From Candidatus Zipacnadia bacterium (lineage in GTDB: Bacteria > Armatimonadota > Zipacnadia > Zipacnadales > Zipacnadaceae): 24,673 nucleotides of DNA. The position numbers and the translations under genes were made by a program. The stretch spans positions 1-24,673 of the forward strand of contig JALGTV010000008.1 in the NCBI GenBank assembly GCA_029821215.1. The letters run 5' to 3'. Below are positions 14,522 to 21,733 of the stretch, in pieces. The notes beneath the pieces were generated by a model that did no database searches, was not told the DNA's origin, and worked only from the letters and a program-made list of their open reading frames with translations. The number at the start of each line of letters is the position of its first letter. Within the stretch, counting starts at the first letter, position 1.

Positions 14522-15751
14522 TTAGAGCCGTCCGCGGGCTTTGAGGGCCAGATAGCGGTTGACGGCGGCGACAGTCAGATTCTGAGGTAGGGCGTCTACG
14601 ATGGCCGCTCCCCGCTGGCGGAGAGTGGACAGAGCTTCTTCCCGGTTCATAAGCAGATTGGCGGCGATGGCCCGCTCGTAAGCGTCAGGGGCCTGGTGGG
14701 GCATCTGCTCGGCCAGGTCGTGAAGGCGCGGGTCGCGCAGGGTGACCACCAGGGGCAGATGGTGGGGATACAGAGCAGCGGTATGGGCCAGAAGCTGGCT
14801 GGAGGCATGGCGATCAATAAGATCGGTGAATACCACCACCAAAGCCCGCTTGCGGGCTCGGCCGTGCAGCAGAGAGAAGGCGGCGGTGTAGTCGGGCTCG
14901 CGCATGGTGGGCTGGACGGTGTAGAGCTGCTCCACCAGCCGCCCGACCTGAGCGTTGCCCTTACGCGGCGGTACGAAGCTGTGCACCTCGTCGGCAAATA
15001 CCACCAGCCCCACCGCATCATCTTCCTGGACGGCCACATAGGCCAGCATCAGGGCAGCGTTGATGGCATAATCTAACTTGGACATCCCGTCCAATTGGGC
15101 GCACATCATCCGCCCGGCATCCACCATCAGCATTACGTTCTGGCTGCGCTCAATCTCATACTGGCGGGTGATGGGTTTGTGGCGGCGGGCGGTGGCTTTC
15201 CAGTCAATATCGCGGAAGTCATCGTCAGGGACATAGTCACGCAGGCTCTCAAATTCGGTGCCTTCACCCAGGCGTCGCAAACGCCGGAAGCCGGCTTCCT
15301 GAAGCCGGTCGGAACGGGCCAGCAACTGATAGCGCTCCACCTGGAGCAGATTGGGATAGACCTGCACTGACTGGGTCGCCGGCAGTCGCCACTGCCACCA
15401 GCTTAGCGCCAAGCGCGACCGCCCGCGCACATGGATGTCGCCGAACTGATAGTCACCGCGAGCTTGGGGGGTAGTAACGTATGAAATGCCTTCAATCTGT
15501 ACGCGGTTTTCGGTGCCTACCGAAAGCTTATCAGCAACCAGCCGGCGTATATGGACCGGGCTGGTCCGGCGCGAGAGCAAGTTGTCCATCACTGCCAGCA
15601 TTAGGACCACGGCTATCCAAGCCCACCCGAATAGATTCAGAGCCGGGTAGTATGTGCTGGCTCCGATGAGAACGGGCCCTATCAGCAACAGAGCCAAGCC
15701 GAAATGAGTAAGTACCATAGCTGTAATCTTTCCTTCATTTACCAACGTCAT
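14522..15751 (-). CDS. DUF58 domain (vWA-like) protein
   Basis: This 409-aa protein has two N-terminal transmembrane helices (about residues 15-32 and 38-56), a shortened beta-rich segment and the DUF58 core. The hallmark DYVPDDDFRDIDWKATARR (about residues 173-191) is intact. A von Willebrand A-like fold follows, with VMLMVDAGRMM as the degenerate metal-site strand and VVVFTDLID further on. DUF58 proteins usually accompany MoxR ATPases and are thought to help assemble or activate protein complexes. The segment between VGTENRVQIE and ISYVTTPQARGDYQFG is about 40 residues shorter than in typical members, apparently an in-frame loss. The first possible start is used; a later Met may be the real start. 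The gene is set off from moxR by 205 nt of hairpin repeats and flanked by inverted copies. Confidence 0.88.
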   Translation of the reverse strand: MTLVNEGKITAMVLTHFGLALLLIGPVLIGASTYYPALNLFGWAWIAVVLMLAVMDNLLSRRTSPVHIRRLVADKLSVGTENRVQIEGISYVTTPQARGDYQFGDIHVRGRSRLALSWWQWRLPATQSVQVYPNLLQVERYQLLARSDRLQEAGFRRLRRLGEGTEFESLRDYVPDDDFRDIDWKATARRHKPITRQYEIERSQNVMLMVDAGRMMCAQLDGMSKLDYAINAALMLAYVAVQEDDAVGLVVFADEVHSFVPPRKGNAQVGRLVEQLYTVQPTMREPDYTAAFSLLHGRARKRALVVVFTDLIDRHASSQLLAHTAALYPHHLPLVVTLRDPRLHDLAEQMPHQAPDAYERAIAANLLMNREEALSTLRQRGAAIVDALPQNLTVAAVNRYLALKARGRL

Positions 15752-15755
15752 CTAC

Positions 15756-15934
15756 CGTAGGAGCGGCGTCCTCGCCGCGATGATCTGTCAGTGGCATGGG
15801 CTCCCGGCCCGTGAAAACTGGTACGACGGGCGTCTCGCCCGTCGGTTTGGCGGACAGGCGGGACGCCTGTCCTACCGACCACAGGCAGGATGCCTGTGCC
15901 ACCGGAAAGTCGGGCAGGGATGCCGCTCCTACAG
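15756..15934. repeat. Cluster B of modular intergenic hairpin repeats
   Basis: Six short palindromes lie in tandem: GCGGCG/CGCCGC (15763-15778); CATGGGC/GCCCGTG (15795-15813); CGACGGGC/GCCCGTCG (15824-15844); GACAGGC/GCCTGTC (15853-15871); CACAGGCA/TGCCTGTG (15880-15898); and a GGCAGGGATGCCGC unit followed by CTCCTAC (15912-15932). Read on the minus strand, the CACAGGCA, CGACGGGC and CACGGGC-type modules occur in the same order as in cluster A. The cluster fills the gap between the MoxR stop and the DUF58 start, which is otherwise unexpected within this operon. Confidence 0.88.
15795..15844 (-). repeat. 50-nt inverted repeat, copy 2 (flanks the DUF58 gene)
   Basis: This is the reverse complement of 14353-14402 with five substitutions. 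Two of the changes (at 15796 and 15836) are not matched by changes on the other arm of their hairpin. Together with copy 1 it brackets about 1.4 kb containing only the DUF58 gene and more repeats. Confidence 0.9.
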
Positions 15935-15956
15935 TGAAAAACCGTGTGTTCAGGTA

Positions 15957-16928
15957 TCACCTGGGCACGGGCACGGCGGCCAATATGTTCTGGATGATGT
16001 CGTCCGCGCGGGTGCCCTCAATCTCGGCCTCCGGGCGCAATATCAGCCGATGGCGCAGCACCACCGGGGCAATGGCCTTGACCTCGTCAGGCGTCAGATA
16101 ATCCTGGCCCCGCAAGGCGGCCAGGGCCTTAGCGGCGCGCAGGAGCATCACCGAGGCCCGGGGGCTGCAGCCCAGCACCAATTGAGCGCTATCCCGGGTG
16201 TGGCGGGTGATTTGACCGATATAGTGCAGGACGCCCTCATCCACGGTTACCTGCAGGATTTCCTGGCGGCACTGGCGGACATCTTCAGCGGTTACCACCG
16301 GCTCCAGGCCGGCCTCCTCCAGCTTCATGGCATCAAAGCCCTGGTGGACTTTGCTCAGGAGCTGGTTCTCCTCGGGTTCGCTCAGATAGTCTATTTCAAT
16401 CTTAAGCATAAAGCGGTCCAGTTGGGCTTCGGGCAGCGGATAGGTGCCTTCAAATTCAATAGGATTCTGAGTGGCGAAAACCGTGAAGTTCTCATCCAGA
16501 GGATGAGTCACCCCGTCAATGGTCACCTGGCGCTCCTGCATCCCTTCCAGCAGGGCCGACTGAGTCTTGGCCGGGGCCCGGTTAATCTCATCAGCCAGCA
16601 GAATGGTAGTGAAGATGGGCCCCTGGCGCAGGTGAAAGGTGCGAGTGGTCAGATCAAAGATATTAGTGCCCAGGATATCGGAAGGCATCAGGTCAGGAGT
16701 CAGTTGTACGCGCTTGAAGTCAAAACCCAGGCATCGGGCCAGGGCCCGTACCAGCAGGGTTTTGGCGGTACCCGGCACCCCCTCAATCAGGGCATGGCCG
16801 CCGGCCAGCACTGTTATTAGCAGTTGCTGGATGGCTGCCTGCTGACCGACGACTGCCCTCCCCAGCATGTTCGTTAGGTTGCGGGATAGGTCATACGTTT
16901 TGGGTGTGGCGGTTGGTGACTGGGCCAT
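15957..16928 (-). CDS. MoxR-family AAA+ ATPase
   Basis: This is a cytoplasmic AAA+ ATPase of about 323 aa that acts as a chaperone-like motor with DUF58 vWA-type proteins. Walker A is GVPGTAKT (residues 50-57), Walker B ILLADEINR (Asp113-Glu114), sensor 1 ATQNP, the following segment PLPEAQLDRFM carries the arginine finger, and sensor 2 is in LGCSPRAS. The start is taken as ATG 16928, 12 nt after AGGAGG; a TTG at 16934 has better spacing and cannot be excluded. The start lies 38 nt inside the end of the DUF4350 gene, so translation is probably coupled. The neighbours (DUF4129, DUF4350, DUF58) are the usual MoxR companions. Confidence 0.93.
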   Translation of the reverse strand: MAQSPTATPKTYDLSRNLTNMLGRAVVGQQAAIQQLLITVLAGGHALIEGVPGTAKTLLVRALARCLGFDFKRVQLTPDLMPSDILGTNIFDLTTRTFHLRQGPIFTTILLADEINRAPAKTQSALLEGMQERQVTIDGVTHPLDENFTVFATQNPIEFEGTYPLPEAQLDRFMLKIEIDYLSEPEENQLLSKVHQGFDAMKLEEAGLEPVVTAEDVRQCRQEILQVTVDEGVLHYIGQITRHTRDSAQLVLGCSPRASVMLLRAAKALAALRGQDYLTPDEVKAIAPVVLRHRLILRPEAEIEGTRADDIIQNILAAVPVPR

Positions 16929-18213
16929 AGTCAAATATTGCCTCCTCAAAGTGGGCTATGCGGCGAATCAGGTCCAATGTTTGGGTGCGGGAAAGTTTAG
17001 TATCAGGAGTGATAGCTTGCAGTTCAATCAGCAGTTCGGCCAGGGGCGACGGGTCCACATCGGCAGTGCGGGCACAAGCAGTGGCCAGTTGCTCTGGTGA
17101 GGTCGGGGACCCCAGAGCTGTTAGCTGAGTCAGACGCCAGCGGAAACGGCGGGCAGTCAGATTTACTGCGGCTGCGCCGGCGTGGGCGGCCTGATACAGT
17201 CCGGCAAAGGCCCGCACGTGTTCAACCACCGAACGACGCGACGGCGAAGGTAAAGGCACCGGCTGCCCAAAACGCCAGAAACTGCCGGCCAGGTACAAGC
17301 CAAGACAACCCAGAGCCGCCCACAAGGCGGCGAAAATAGGGGCACTGGGCAGACGCTTGCCGACCAAAGGCGGGGCCCAGCGACCATGGTGGTATTCATC
17401 AAAATATATAGTCTGGGGCTGGCCGCCCGAATATATCAGGTTCATTGCCAGAACGGCATTGTCCGCCTGGCCCAACTGGCCATTGGCAATGATGTCGGCA
17501 TCACTGATGACCTGAATGGTGCCTTGACCCACTTGCAAGTTCATCACCAAGATACCAGCATCATCCTGCACTACTGGCTCAATACAATCAGCTACCAGCG
17601 GCGTTATCTCTGGGACTTTTTCATCCTCGTCGGTTGTCTGCCGCAAATACTCCTTGATTTGCTGGGCCGAGGTCAGTCTTATTAGACGGCGGGAGGAATT
17701 AACCACTATACTGGTCACATCCGCCGTCCAGGGCCCCTGATTGGGGGCTTGTAGGCTAACAACCTGCTCCGGAGTTCCCAGCGACTGGGTGCCTAACCCC
17801 AGATGAGCCAGAAGAATCCGATTAGGCCCACACTCACCATACAAGGAGTAAGAGCCCAACCTACTATCGCCGCTGAAAGTGTCGTCGCCGATGGCAAGTA
17901 TCAAGTGTCCACCGTCTTTCACCCAAGACTGCAGTGCTCCCACCTCATCCTCGGTGAGAGTGAGGGTGGGGTCAAAGACGCACAGGAGGATGCCGGTCGG
18001 GTCGGCCAATTCGTCCAGGGGTCGCTGGAGGGCCTGAGTAGGCACATTGTTACGCTCACACAGCTCGCGCAGGGCCTTGGTGCCCCAGGGGTTAGTGCGA
18101 AAGCTGGCATGGTCAGGGGTCCAATCATAGCCCCGGTACAGGTAGGCCAGCAGGCCAACAAACAGACCGAGCAATACGATCAGAATTAGTACAACCCGCC
18201 AGCGCCTACTCAC
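16891..18213 (-). CDS. DUF4350-domain membrane protein
   Basis: This 440-aa protein starts at GTG 18213, preferred because GGAGG lies 9 nt upstream and the first residues (SRRWRVV) lead directly into a transmembrane helix (about 6-26). A longer frame would run back into the DUF4129 gene. The central part (about 35-290) is the DUF4350 domain, found in MoxR/DUF58 operons, with the typical NPWGTKALRELCERN start and LQSWVKDGGHLILA. A second helix lies at about 310-330, followed by a C-terminal cytoplasmic part of about 110 residues. The start overlaps the DUF4129 stop by 8 nt. The molecular role is unknown; the protein is likely a membrane member of the MoxR-associated complex. Confidence 0.85.
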   Translation of the reverse strand: MSRRWRVVLILIVLLGLFVGLLAYLYRGYDWTPDHASFRTNPWGTKALRELCERNNVPTQALQRPLDELADPTGILLCVFDPTLTLTEDEVGALQSWVKDGGHLILAIGDDTFSGDSRLGSYSLYGECGPNRILLAHLGLGTQSLGTPEQVVSLQAPNQGPWTADVTSIVVNSSRRLIRLTSAQQIKEYLRQTTDEDEKVPEITPLVADCIEPVVQDDAGILVMNLQVGQGTIQVISDADIIANGQLGQADNAVLAMNLIYSGGQPQTIYFDEYHHGRWAPPLVGKRLPSAPIFAALWAALGCLGLYLAGSFWRFGQPVPLPSPSRRSVVEHVRAFAGLYQAAHAGAAAVNLTARRFRWRLTQLTALGSPTSPEQLATACARTADVDPSPLAELLIELQAITPDTKLSRTQTLDLIRRIAHFEEAIFDYGPVTNRHTQNV

Positions 18214-18985
18214 TCCTATCAACCTCCTGCCAGAGCTGCTGGGCCAGGGTGTCCAGCCGCTGGTAGATAGTGTCGGTAATGGGAATATGAGCATAACAGA
18301 GCCGATTCATCGCCTGGGTGATGGGCTGGAGGTGGGTGGACAGTTCAGGATGATCGTAGACTTGTTGCAGATATTCTCCGTTGGTAGTGGCGGGATGATA
18401 ATACAGATAGCCGTGCTGATCCAGATAGCGCAGGCAGGCCTGGTAGAGCTTACGCAAGGCAGCGGCGAAGTTGCCCCGGCTGGCTAACTCGCGGGCCTGA
18501 CGACGCAGCACGGCCGGTGAGCTTAGGGGTATGGGTAGTTGCTTGTCAGCCGGACGGACCTGACGGCGGCGACCAAAAGCGCCCTGAATGGTGACCAGAA
18601 TGTGATATAAGAATCCCCCCAGAGTCAGCAGTATCAGAGCGATAATCGTCCAGTAAAGCCAGGGTCGCGCCTGATACAGATACCGGCTCCCGGAAAACAG
18701 CCAGTCCAGGATACGGGCGATGAACTGGAGGATGCAGCCCAGATGCTTAACCGCGCGCTGTTGAAGGTTAATGAGCCAGGCGGGAGGCTGGTATTGATAT
18801 TTAGGCTGGCTGAGGATTTCCGTTACCTGCTGGCGGATAACGGGTGCTGGCGGACGCTGAGGGGATGAATCAGCGAGCACGACGAGCAAACTGCTGGTGA
18901 GTGGAATTATTACTGCCAGTACCAGCGCCCCTACCACCAGCCGCTTGGCTCTATTAGTATCAATTGCGGGAATACGTAGCAACAT
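18206..18985 (-). CDS. DUF4129-domain membrane protein
   Basis: About 259 aa from ATG 18985. The frame can be extended to GTG 19066, but that codon lies inside the terminator hairpin of the upstream gene, so a downstream start is preferred; the exact start is uncertain. There are transmembrane helices at about 16-39 and 109-132. The C-terminal DUF4129 domain (about 165-255) contains the typical AALRKLYQACLRYLDQHG and TNGEYLQQV, and later NRLCYA. This domain often accompanies transglutaminase-like or MoxR/DUF58 proteins in the envelope. It is the first gene of the minus-strand MoxR cluster, and its stop overlaps the DUF4350 start. Confidence 0.83.
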   Translation of the reverse strand: MLLRIPAIDTNRAKRLVVGALVLAVIIPLTSSLLVVLADSSPQRPPAPVIRQQVTEILSQPKYQYQPPAWLINLQQRAVKHLGCILQFIARILDWLFSGSRYLYQARPWLYWTIIALILLTLGGFLYHILVTIQGAFGRRRQVRPADKQLPIPLSSPAVLRRQARELASRGNFAAALRKLYQACLRYLDQHGYLYYHPATTNGEYLQQVYDHPELSTHLQPITQAMNRLCYAHIPITDTIYQRLDTLAQQLWQEVDRSE

Positions 18986-19048
18986 CAACAGGATAATTCT
19001 TCTTAGGACACCAATTATCCTTGGTAGCGGTTTGCTGGGGGCTAAGAC

Positions 19049-19086
19049 AAAAATTATCCCCTGCACCTGAAGGCAGCAGGGGATAA
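19049..19086 (-). terminator. Rho-independent terminator of the small Cys-rich gene
   Basis: On the minus strand, an 11-bp perfect stem (TTATCCCCTGC at 19086-19076 paired with GCAGGGGATAA at 19064-19054) encloses an 11-nt loop. It is followed at once by five T. It lies 20 nt beyond the stop codon of the gene ending at 19107 and isolates it from the DUF4129 operon downstream. Confidence 0.85.
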
Positions 19087-19106
19087 GGGAGGGACAAGGG
19101 AGGGTA

Positions 19107-19337
19107 TCACCCGGCAGCTACTTTGTGCACCTTGGAAGGCAGTGACAGTTGGCCACCCTCCTCATCGCACCCGTTGTGCTCACATGTTCGGCACGTACGC
19201 AGTGAGATCGGGTCGCCTATAACGCGGTCGTGCAAAAAGCAGCGGTACTCTTTTTCTTTCTTGAAGCCGCCGTGCCAGTGGGGTCGCCAATACATGAATA
19301 TGCCCAGATGCGGGCAATGTACGTGGGTGTGATTCAT
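19107..19337 (-). CDS. Small Cys/His-rich protein, probably metal-binding
   Basis: A 76-aa protein starts at ATG 19337, chosen because AGAGGAG lies 5 nt upstream; an earlier ATG in frame (19364) lacks such a site. It holds five Cys (about residues 8, 33, 49, 52, 57), including a CRTCEHNGC cluster, and seven His, several near the N-terminus (NHTHVHCPHLG). The pattern suggests one structural zinc or Fe-S site, but I do not recognise the family. It is transcribed alone, with a strong terminator right after it, and diverges from the coiled-coil/SPFH gene pair. No catalytic motif is seen. Confidence 0.7.
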   Translation of the reverse strand: MNHTHVHCPHLGIFMYWRPHWHGGFKKEKEYRCFLHDRVIGDPISLRTCRTCEHNGCDEEGGQLSLPSKVHKVAAG

Positions 19338-19539
19338 TGGTTCTCCTCTACGAATAGTTGCCACTATCCGGCGAAATTAGCGTCGTGTACTGTTTAGTTA
19401 CCAGTGGTGCAAAGAATTTGGTGTCTAAATTGTGCAGTAACTTGTCAGAAATAAGGAAGGAATGGGGGATAGAGACGAGGAATAAACAAATAATGGCTGC
19501 CGTTCAGTTGAGACAATAATTAGGAGAGGCGGGTGACCC

Positions 19540-20058
19540 ATGTCTGATCTACGTGACCGAATTGAAAAAGATGAGGGGTCTTTGCAGAAATTGATGGCCA
19601 GTATACCCGGTTTCAGTGGGTACCGGGAGCGGCAGTTGCGGCGTAAAGCCGACCAAATGATTAGAGAGCATCTGGTAGGGCTGCTGGACGATACCCGGCG
19701 AGTGATGAAGAGAACTATAAGCAAGTGGGCCGACCAGGGGAAGCTGGAGCAATTGGATGCTCTGGACCGGCTGTTGGGTAAGTTGACTAAGGTCCGCGAC
19801 AACCTGCGGTTCGCCGATTATGGGTACACCGGTTGGTTTGATGCGGCTAAGATCAAGGAAGATGAGCTGGACAGCCTGTACGATTATGACCTGGGACTGC
19901 GTGAGCAGATTATGCGCATTGACGAGGTGGTCGGTGGGCTGGCCGGTGCTGAGGAGTCACAGTTGGCGGAGCATGTCGCTAATGTCACCGAAGAAGTGGC
20001 CCGGCTGGCACATGCCATTGATCACCGGGGAGAGATTACTGCCGAGCTGGTGCCTTGA
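19540..20058 (+). CDS. Coiled-coil protein partner of SPFH protein
   Basis: This 172-aa soluble, highly charged, alpha-helical protein has no signal or membrane segment. Long heptad-like helices cover most of it, and YGYTGWFDAAKIKEDELDSL in the middle looks like a conserved break. No named domain is recognised. It is followed after 56 nt by an SPFH/zinc-ribbon gene on the same strand, and genes of this kind often precede YdjI-like SPFH proteins. It may form an oligomeric partner of the SPFH protein, somewhat as PspA-like proteins do, but homology to PspA is not evident. The start ATG has GGAG about 13 nt upstream. Confidence 0.75.
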   Translation: MSDLRDRIEKDEGSLQKLMASIPGFSGYRERQLRRKADQMIREHLVGLLDDTRRVMKRTISKWADQGKLEQLDALDRLLGKLTKVRDNLRFADYGYTGWFDAAKIKEDELDSLYDYDLGLREQIMRIDEVVGGLAGAEESQLAEHVANVTEEVARLAHAIDHRGEITAELVP

Positions 20059-20114
20059 GAGATGCCCGGCTGAGGCCAGAAGTCAGATGTCTGAGGACGA
20101 GGAGGTCCTAAGCT

Positions 20115-21167
20115 ATGCAAATGCTGCAGACTATTGAATGGCGGGACACCACGGGCACGGAGGTGGTGCATCGGTGGCCGGCTCATGGGCCGGGAACGGT
20201 AAGGCTGGGCGCGCAGCTAACGGTGCGGGAAAGCCAGGCGGCAGTGTTTTTCCGGGATGGCCAAGCCCTGGATGTATTTGAACCAGGGCGCCATACTCTC
20301 ACTGCGCTTAACTTGCCGCTACTGCAGGGCGTGATAGCTCTGCCCTTCGGCGGGGAGACACCGTTCCAATGTGAAGTGTACTTCGTCAATATGCGTACTT
20401 TCACCAATATGAAGTGGGGTACGCCCTCGCCAATTGTGTTCCGGGATTCTGAGTTGGAGTTTGTGCGTCTGCGGGCTTTCGGGATCTATACCCTGCGGAT
20501 TGCTGAGCCCCAACTATTTGTGAATATGGTGGTGGGCACCGAGCATCGCTATGAACAGGAGACTCTGGAAGCCTGGCTACGTGATTTTATTGTGGCTCGC
20601 TTCAACGATACCCTGGGCGAAGTTATAGACACGGTTTTGGACCTGCCCCAGATGTATGATGAGCTGGGAATAGCGGTAAGGAGCCGAGTGGGCGAGGATT
20701 TTGAACGGTACGGTATAGAATTGATTGATTTGCTGGTGGAAGCGGTAACTCCACCCGAGGACGTAGTAAAGATGCTGGACGAGCGGGCGGCGATAGAGGC
20801 AGTGGGGGATATGCGGCGGTTTACCCAGTACGAGACGGCGCGAGCGATTCGGGCTATACCCGGGGCTGGTGGTGGAGGAGAAGGCGGTGTAGTAGGCACG
20901 GCTGCTGGAGCAGGGGCAGGATTGGGGGCGGGTATTGGCATGGGGGCGGCGATGGTCGGGGCGATGCGCGATGTCTTCGCGCCTGCCAGTGCCCCGCCAC
21001 AGGCGGTAGCAACCTGTCCCAATTGTAAGGCAACCATACCGGCGGAGTCGAAGTTTTGCCCGGAATGTGGCGCGGCCCTTACCGGTGGGGAGTGTCCGAA
21101 GTGCGGGGCCGAGGTGCCGGCCAATGCTAAATTCTGTCCTGAATGTGGACAGCAGCTGGGTGAATGA
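20115..21167 (+). CDS. SPFH-domain protein with C-terminal double zinc ribbon (YdjI-like)
   Basis: This 350-aa protein has an SPFH (stomatin/prohibitin/flotillin) domain at about residues 20-240, related to the group named after a virion-core-like protein and to Bacillus YdjI. Signs include FFRDGQALDVFEPGRHTL and RSRVGEDFERYGIELIDLLV. A Gly/Ala-rich segment (about 250-285) follows and could associate with membranes. Two zinc ribbons finish the protein: Cys301/304/315/318 and Cys327/330/341/344, each CPxC or CPECG type. SPFH proteins scaffold membrane microdomains. The start ATG is preceded by GAGGAGG 9 nt upstream. It follows the coiled-coil gene and presumably shares its transcript. Confidence 0.88.
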   Translation: MQMLQTIEWRDTTGTEVVHRWPAHGPGTVRLGAQLTVRESQAAVFFRDGQALDVFEPGRHTLTALNLPLLQGVIALPFGGETPFQCEVYFVNMRTFTNMKWGTPSPIVFRDSELEFVRLRAFGIYTLRIAEPQLFVNMVVGTEHRYEQETLEAWLRDFIVARFNDTLGEVIDTVLDLPQMYDELGIAVRSRVGEDFERYGIELIDLLVEAVTPPEDVVKMLDERAAIEAVGDMRRFTQYETARAIRAIPGAGGGGEGGVVGTAAGAGAGLGAGIGMGAAMVGAMRDVFAPASAPPQAVATCPNCKATIPAESKFCPECGAALTGGECPKCGAEVPANAKFCPECGQQLGE

Positions 21168-21222
21168 TACGATGCCACCCTCGTAACATTGGACCTGGCT
21201 GGGGGGCCGCAGTCACTGCCTC

Positions 21223-21615
21223 CTCGCAGATGAGGTATTTCTGGGGCAGCCACTAAGTTTTACCCAGTACATAGCCCTGGCCGACGAATGTGGATACGAG
21301 GGAGTCGATCTTTATATTGATAAGGTTGCAGATTTGAATGCGAATGATGTGGCATCGGCAGCTCAGACGATCCTGACGGAATACGGGATTGAGGCGACGG
21401 CCTGGTGGCTGCCGATGGAGTAGCAGGGAGATGATGAGGAATTCAAGAAGGGAGTAGAACAGTTGCCAGGCTTGGTGGAGATAGCCGCCGGTATTGGCTG
21501 CCCACCGTGTTGCACCTGGATTATGCCAGCTACTGACCACCATCCCGACCAATTGCGCGCTATGATTGTGCCGATACCACTGGGATTAAGAGAGAAAGGA
21601 GCAGCTACCCATTGA
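21223..21615 (+). pseudogene. Remnant of a xylose-isomerase-like TIM-barrel gene (N-terminal part)
   Basis: One frame reads FLGQPLSFTQYIALADECGY and EGVDLYIDKVADLN, then EYGIEATAWWLPME. It meets TAG at 21421-21423 and resumes with QGDDEEFKKGVEQLPGLVEI and AAGIGCPPCCTWI, ending at TGA 21613-21615. This is the start-to-middle of a sugar phosphate isomerase/epimerase, a different sequence from the intact gene at 9584. No start codon or Shine-Dalgarno is visible, there is an internal stop, and more than half of the barrel is missing. The rest has apparently been lost, since the antiporter gene begins just downstream. An opposite-strand frame at 21253-21552 is a shadow. Confidence 0.7.
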
Positions 21616-21701
21616 GTGGGATGAGTTTCGTATTGGCACTGAGCGTGCTTCTGGCGGTCGGCTTTGCTGTGGCGCGCCTCGCTAATCTACTGCATCTTTA
21701 G
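21612..21701 (+). pseudogene. N-terminal fragment of the cation/proton antiporter gene
   Basis: From TTG 21612 or ATG 21621 the frame encodes a hydrophobic first helix, SFVLALSVLLAVGFAVARLA then NLLHL. This is the expected N-terminus of a CPA2-type antiporter. It ends at TAG 21699-21701. In another frame from 21701 the sequence goes on as GPSGLDFISVDMLEGS, leading into the long antiporter frame. Normal proteins have about a dozen residues (a P-x-V-x-GY-x-x-AG type stretch) between these parts. Here only two bases remain, so a small deletion broke the frame. AAGGAG at 21597-21602 lies about 9 nt before the TTG. Confidence 0.65.
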
Positions 21702-21733
21702 GGCCCAGCGGCCTTGATTTCATAAGTGTCGAC

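Noticed and set aside
14273..14590. Plus-strand protein of 105 aa, and a similar minus-strand frame at 15748-15960
   Set aside because: Both translate hairpin repeat units (GTGILP, DARRT), a known source of false small proteins; neither has a domain or ribosome binding site.
14222..15934. CRISPR array
   Set aside because: Palindromic modules vary in sequence and spacing, there are no constant direct repeats with equal-length spacers, and no cas genes are nearby.
19054..19066. GTG 19066 as the start of the DUF4129 protein
   Set aside because: The codon sits at the base of the upstream gene's terminator stem, so a transcript starting downstream of it is more likely; ATG 18985 is preferred.
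21253..21552. Minus-strand protein of 99 aa
   Set aside because: It is antisense to the clear sugar-isomerase remnant, with shadow-type composition.
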